A stretch of 64,000 bases of DNA from Lepisosteus oculatus (taxonomy: Eukaryota > Chordata > Actinopteri > Semionotiformes > Lepisosteidae): the NCBI RefSeq assembly GCF_040954835.1, contig NC_090698.1, positions 68,083,284-68,147,283 of the forward strand, written 5' to 3'. The stretch's first letter is position 1, and each line of letters begins with the position of its first letter. The translations under genes and the position numbers were made by a program. Positions 62,774-64,000 of this stretch are shown here, one piece after another. The notes under the pieces are model-generated. The model saw nothing but the letters and a program-made list of their open reading frames with translations, ran no database searches and was not told the DNA's origin.

Positions 62774-64000
62774 CTGAAACGTATATTTTACTTTTTATTA
62801 ATTAAATAAACATAAAATTAACATAAGCATGCGTAATTATTATTTAAATGAATATTAATAATTAATGGTATGTTTTGTGAAGTTGCTCATGTTGATCTAT
62901 GATTTATGAGACAAAATGACTTCAAAAAACTATACTGACTCACATACGCAGGCCACATTGATCCCTACTGAGAAACCCCCTCTGGTGTATTTGCTTGGCA
63001 ACAAAATTTAACAAAACACTGACTAGTATCAGTGTTTATAGTAACTAATATTTTAATGACTCAATTAAAATGTGCAGAAAACTGTAAATGTAGGCATACT
63101 CTGTGGCTGCCTTGCTGCTTTTAAATAAGTCAGAAGAGGAAATGTTTAGTTAACAGCTACCTGTAGTTTGCAGACAAATTAAGTTATATTGTGACATGTT
63201 AGATCTGACTTGACCAGTCATTCATTGTTTTGCAGTAAAAACAAAATGATAAGACAATAAATTATGTGTAATATAGATTTGTATTCATATAGCACATACA
63301 GAAAATAGGCAGATAAGATAGGTGAGCAGATAAGTAATGTTATGCAGTGTCCCACGAGTTAAAGCGGAAAAGTGGAATACTGTATATAGCACAAACTGAA
63401 CAAGCAGGGAGGGAGAAAAATAAATTACACTGTTATAATTATATATGCAGCAACTATAAGCTATATAACGAGGACAAAAGGTTTAATAAGGTATAAGTCT
63501 GTTCTCACACATAAAATCTCTTTTAAGAGCTGCTAAAATTTGGGCTTATTTACTCTCTACAAATTCCCCTTTTGGTCTGCACTTACATCTCACCTGGGGG
63601 CAATCAGTCTGTTGACAGAATTTTCCACTCACACAAACAGCTAGAGACATATACAGACAAGCAGTGTGGCTTGGCAGTACGCTTCTAGTAAAAGATCTGC
63701 ACTGGCTCCTACACAGCAGGACCCATGGGCAAAAGGACAGCAGGGTAGGTGAAGCAGCAATGGAAAGTGACCGAGCGCCTGTCACGGCAAACACTGCCAC
63801 AAGGGTTGCCTGCTGATCGACAAAATATCGGCAAGGTTTACTGGAGAGGTTTTCTATTCATACAGTATTTCTATTTCTTAAAAGATTAATTTAGTTGTAT
63901 AATAAGAAATTTCAATACACATTTTCCCAATGAAATAGATCATATTTCCAATAGGCCTGTCTTATTCGCCTTGTTTTATTAAAATAAATTAAACTGTATA
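62774..64000 (-). other. dnai1 intron running off the window
   Basis: The next upstream exon (expected to end in a SDPVWQ-like peptide) is not found, so this intron exceeds 1.2 kb. A less AT-rich segment at 63540-63835 has an 84-codon minus ORF without recognisable motif. Confidence 0.6.

Noticed and set aside
63546..63800. Possible next dnai1 exon upstream
   Set aside because: The peptide does not match the expected WD-repeat sequence and no suitable donor follows.

Overview
This is vertebrate nuclear DNA, most likely from a ray-finned fish. Genes are sparse: small exons with GT-AG introns sit in AT-rich sequence littered with decayed retrotransposons (L2-like, Tx1/L1-like and CR1/L2-type LINEs, and tRNA-derived SINEs). 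The words TACTGTA/TACAGTA recur throughout. Retention of ancient SINE/LINE types and the repeat style suggest a non-teleost fish such as a gar; that species guess is inference. No bacterial, viral or CRISPR-type system is present.

Two genes are recognised with confidence. A compact single-exon coding region at 35148-35351 (+) encodes adropin (enho): a short N-terminus, one membrane/signal segment and a C-terminal Tyr-Leu-Leu. Facing it on the minus strand, the last seven coding exons of dnai1 (dynein axonemal intermediate chain 1, outer dynein arm) lie between 62773 and 37033. Their splice sites and phases agree throughout, giving 798 coding bases (265 residues plus stop). The 5' part of dnai1 lies beyond the right edge. 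The convergent enho/dnai1 pair matches the human 9p13.3 order (FAM219A-DNAI1-ENHO-CNTFR), so this is conserved synteny.

Layout: 1-3.5 kb holds a Tc1-like transposon end, a tandem 342-bp dimer with telomere-like motifs, and one unidentified candidate terminal exon. 5.3-7.9 kb is rich in CpG and poor in recognisable repeats, a candidate promoter. 8-34 kb is intergenic and repeat-laden, including an L2 relic (9.5-10.2 kb), a 2.3-kb Tx1/L1-like ORF2 relic (12.7-15 kb) and a GC-rich minisatellite block (19.25-20 kb). 34.5-35.4 kb is the enho locus. 37-62.8 kb is dnai1 with introns of 0.6 to 7.2 kb full of retroelement fragments. 62.8-64 kb is a further dnai1 intron.

The genes do not work as a pathway: dnai1 builds motile cilia and enho encodes a peptide linked to energy homeostasis. 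The most notable observations are an adropin with only one cysteine, a LINE fragment plus a CTT tract directly upstream of a dnai1 splice acceptor, a decayed hammerhead-ribozyme-like core of a Penelope-type element, several perfect palindromes, and the over-used TACTGTA word.
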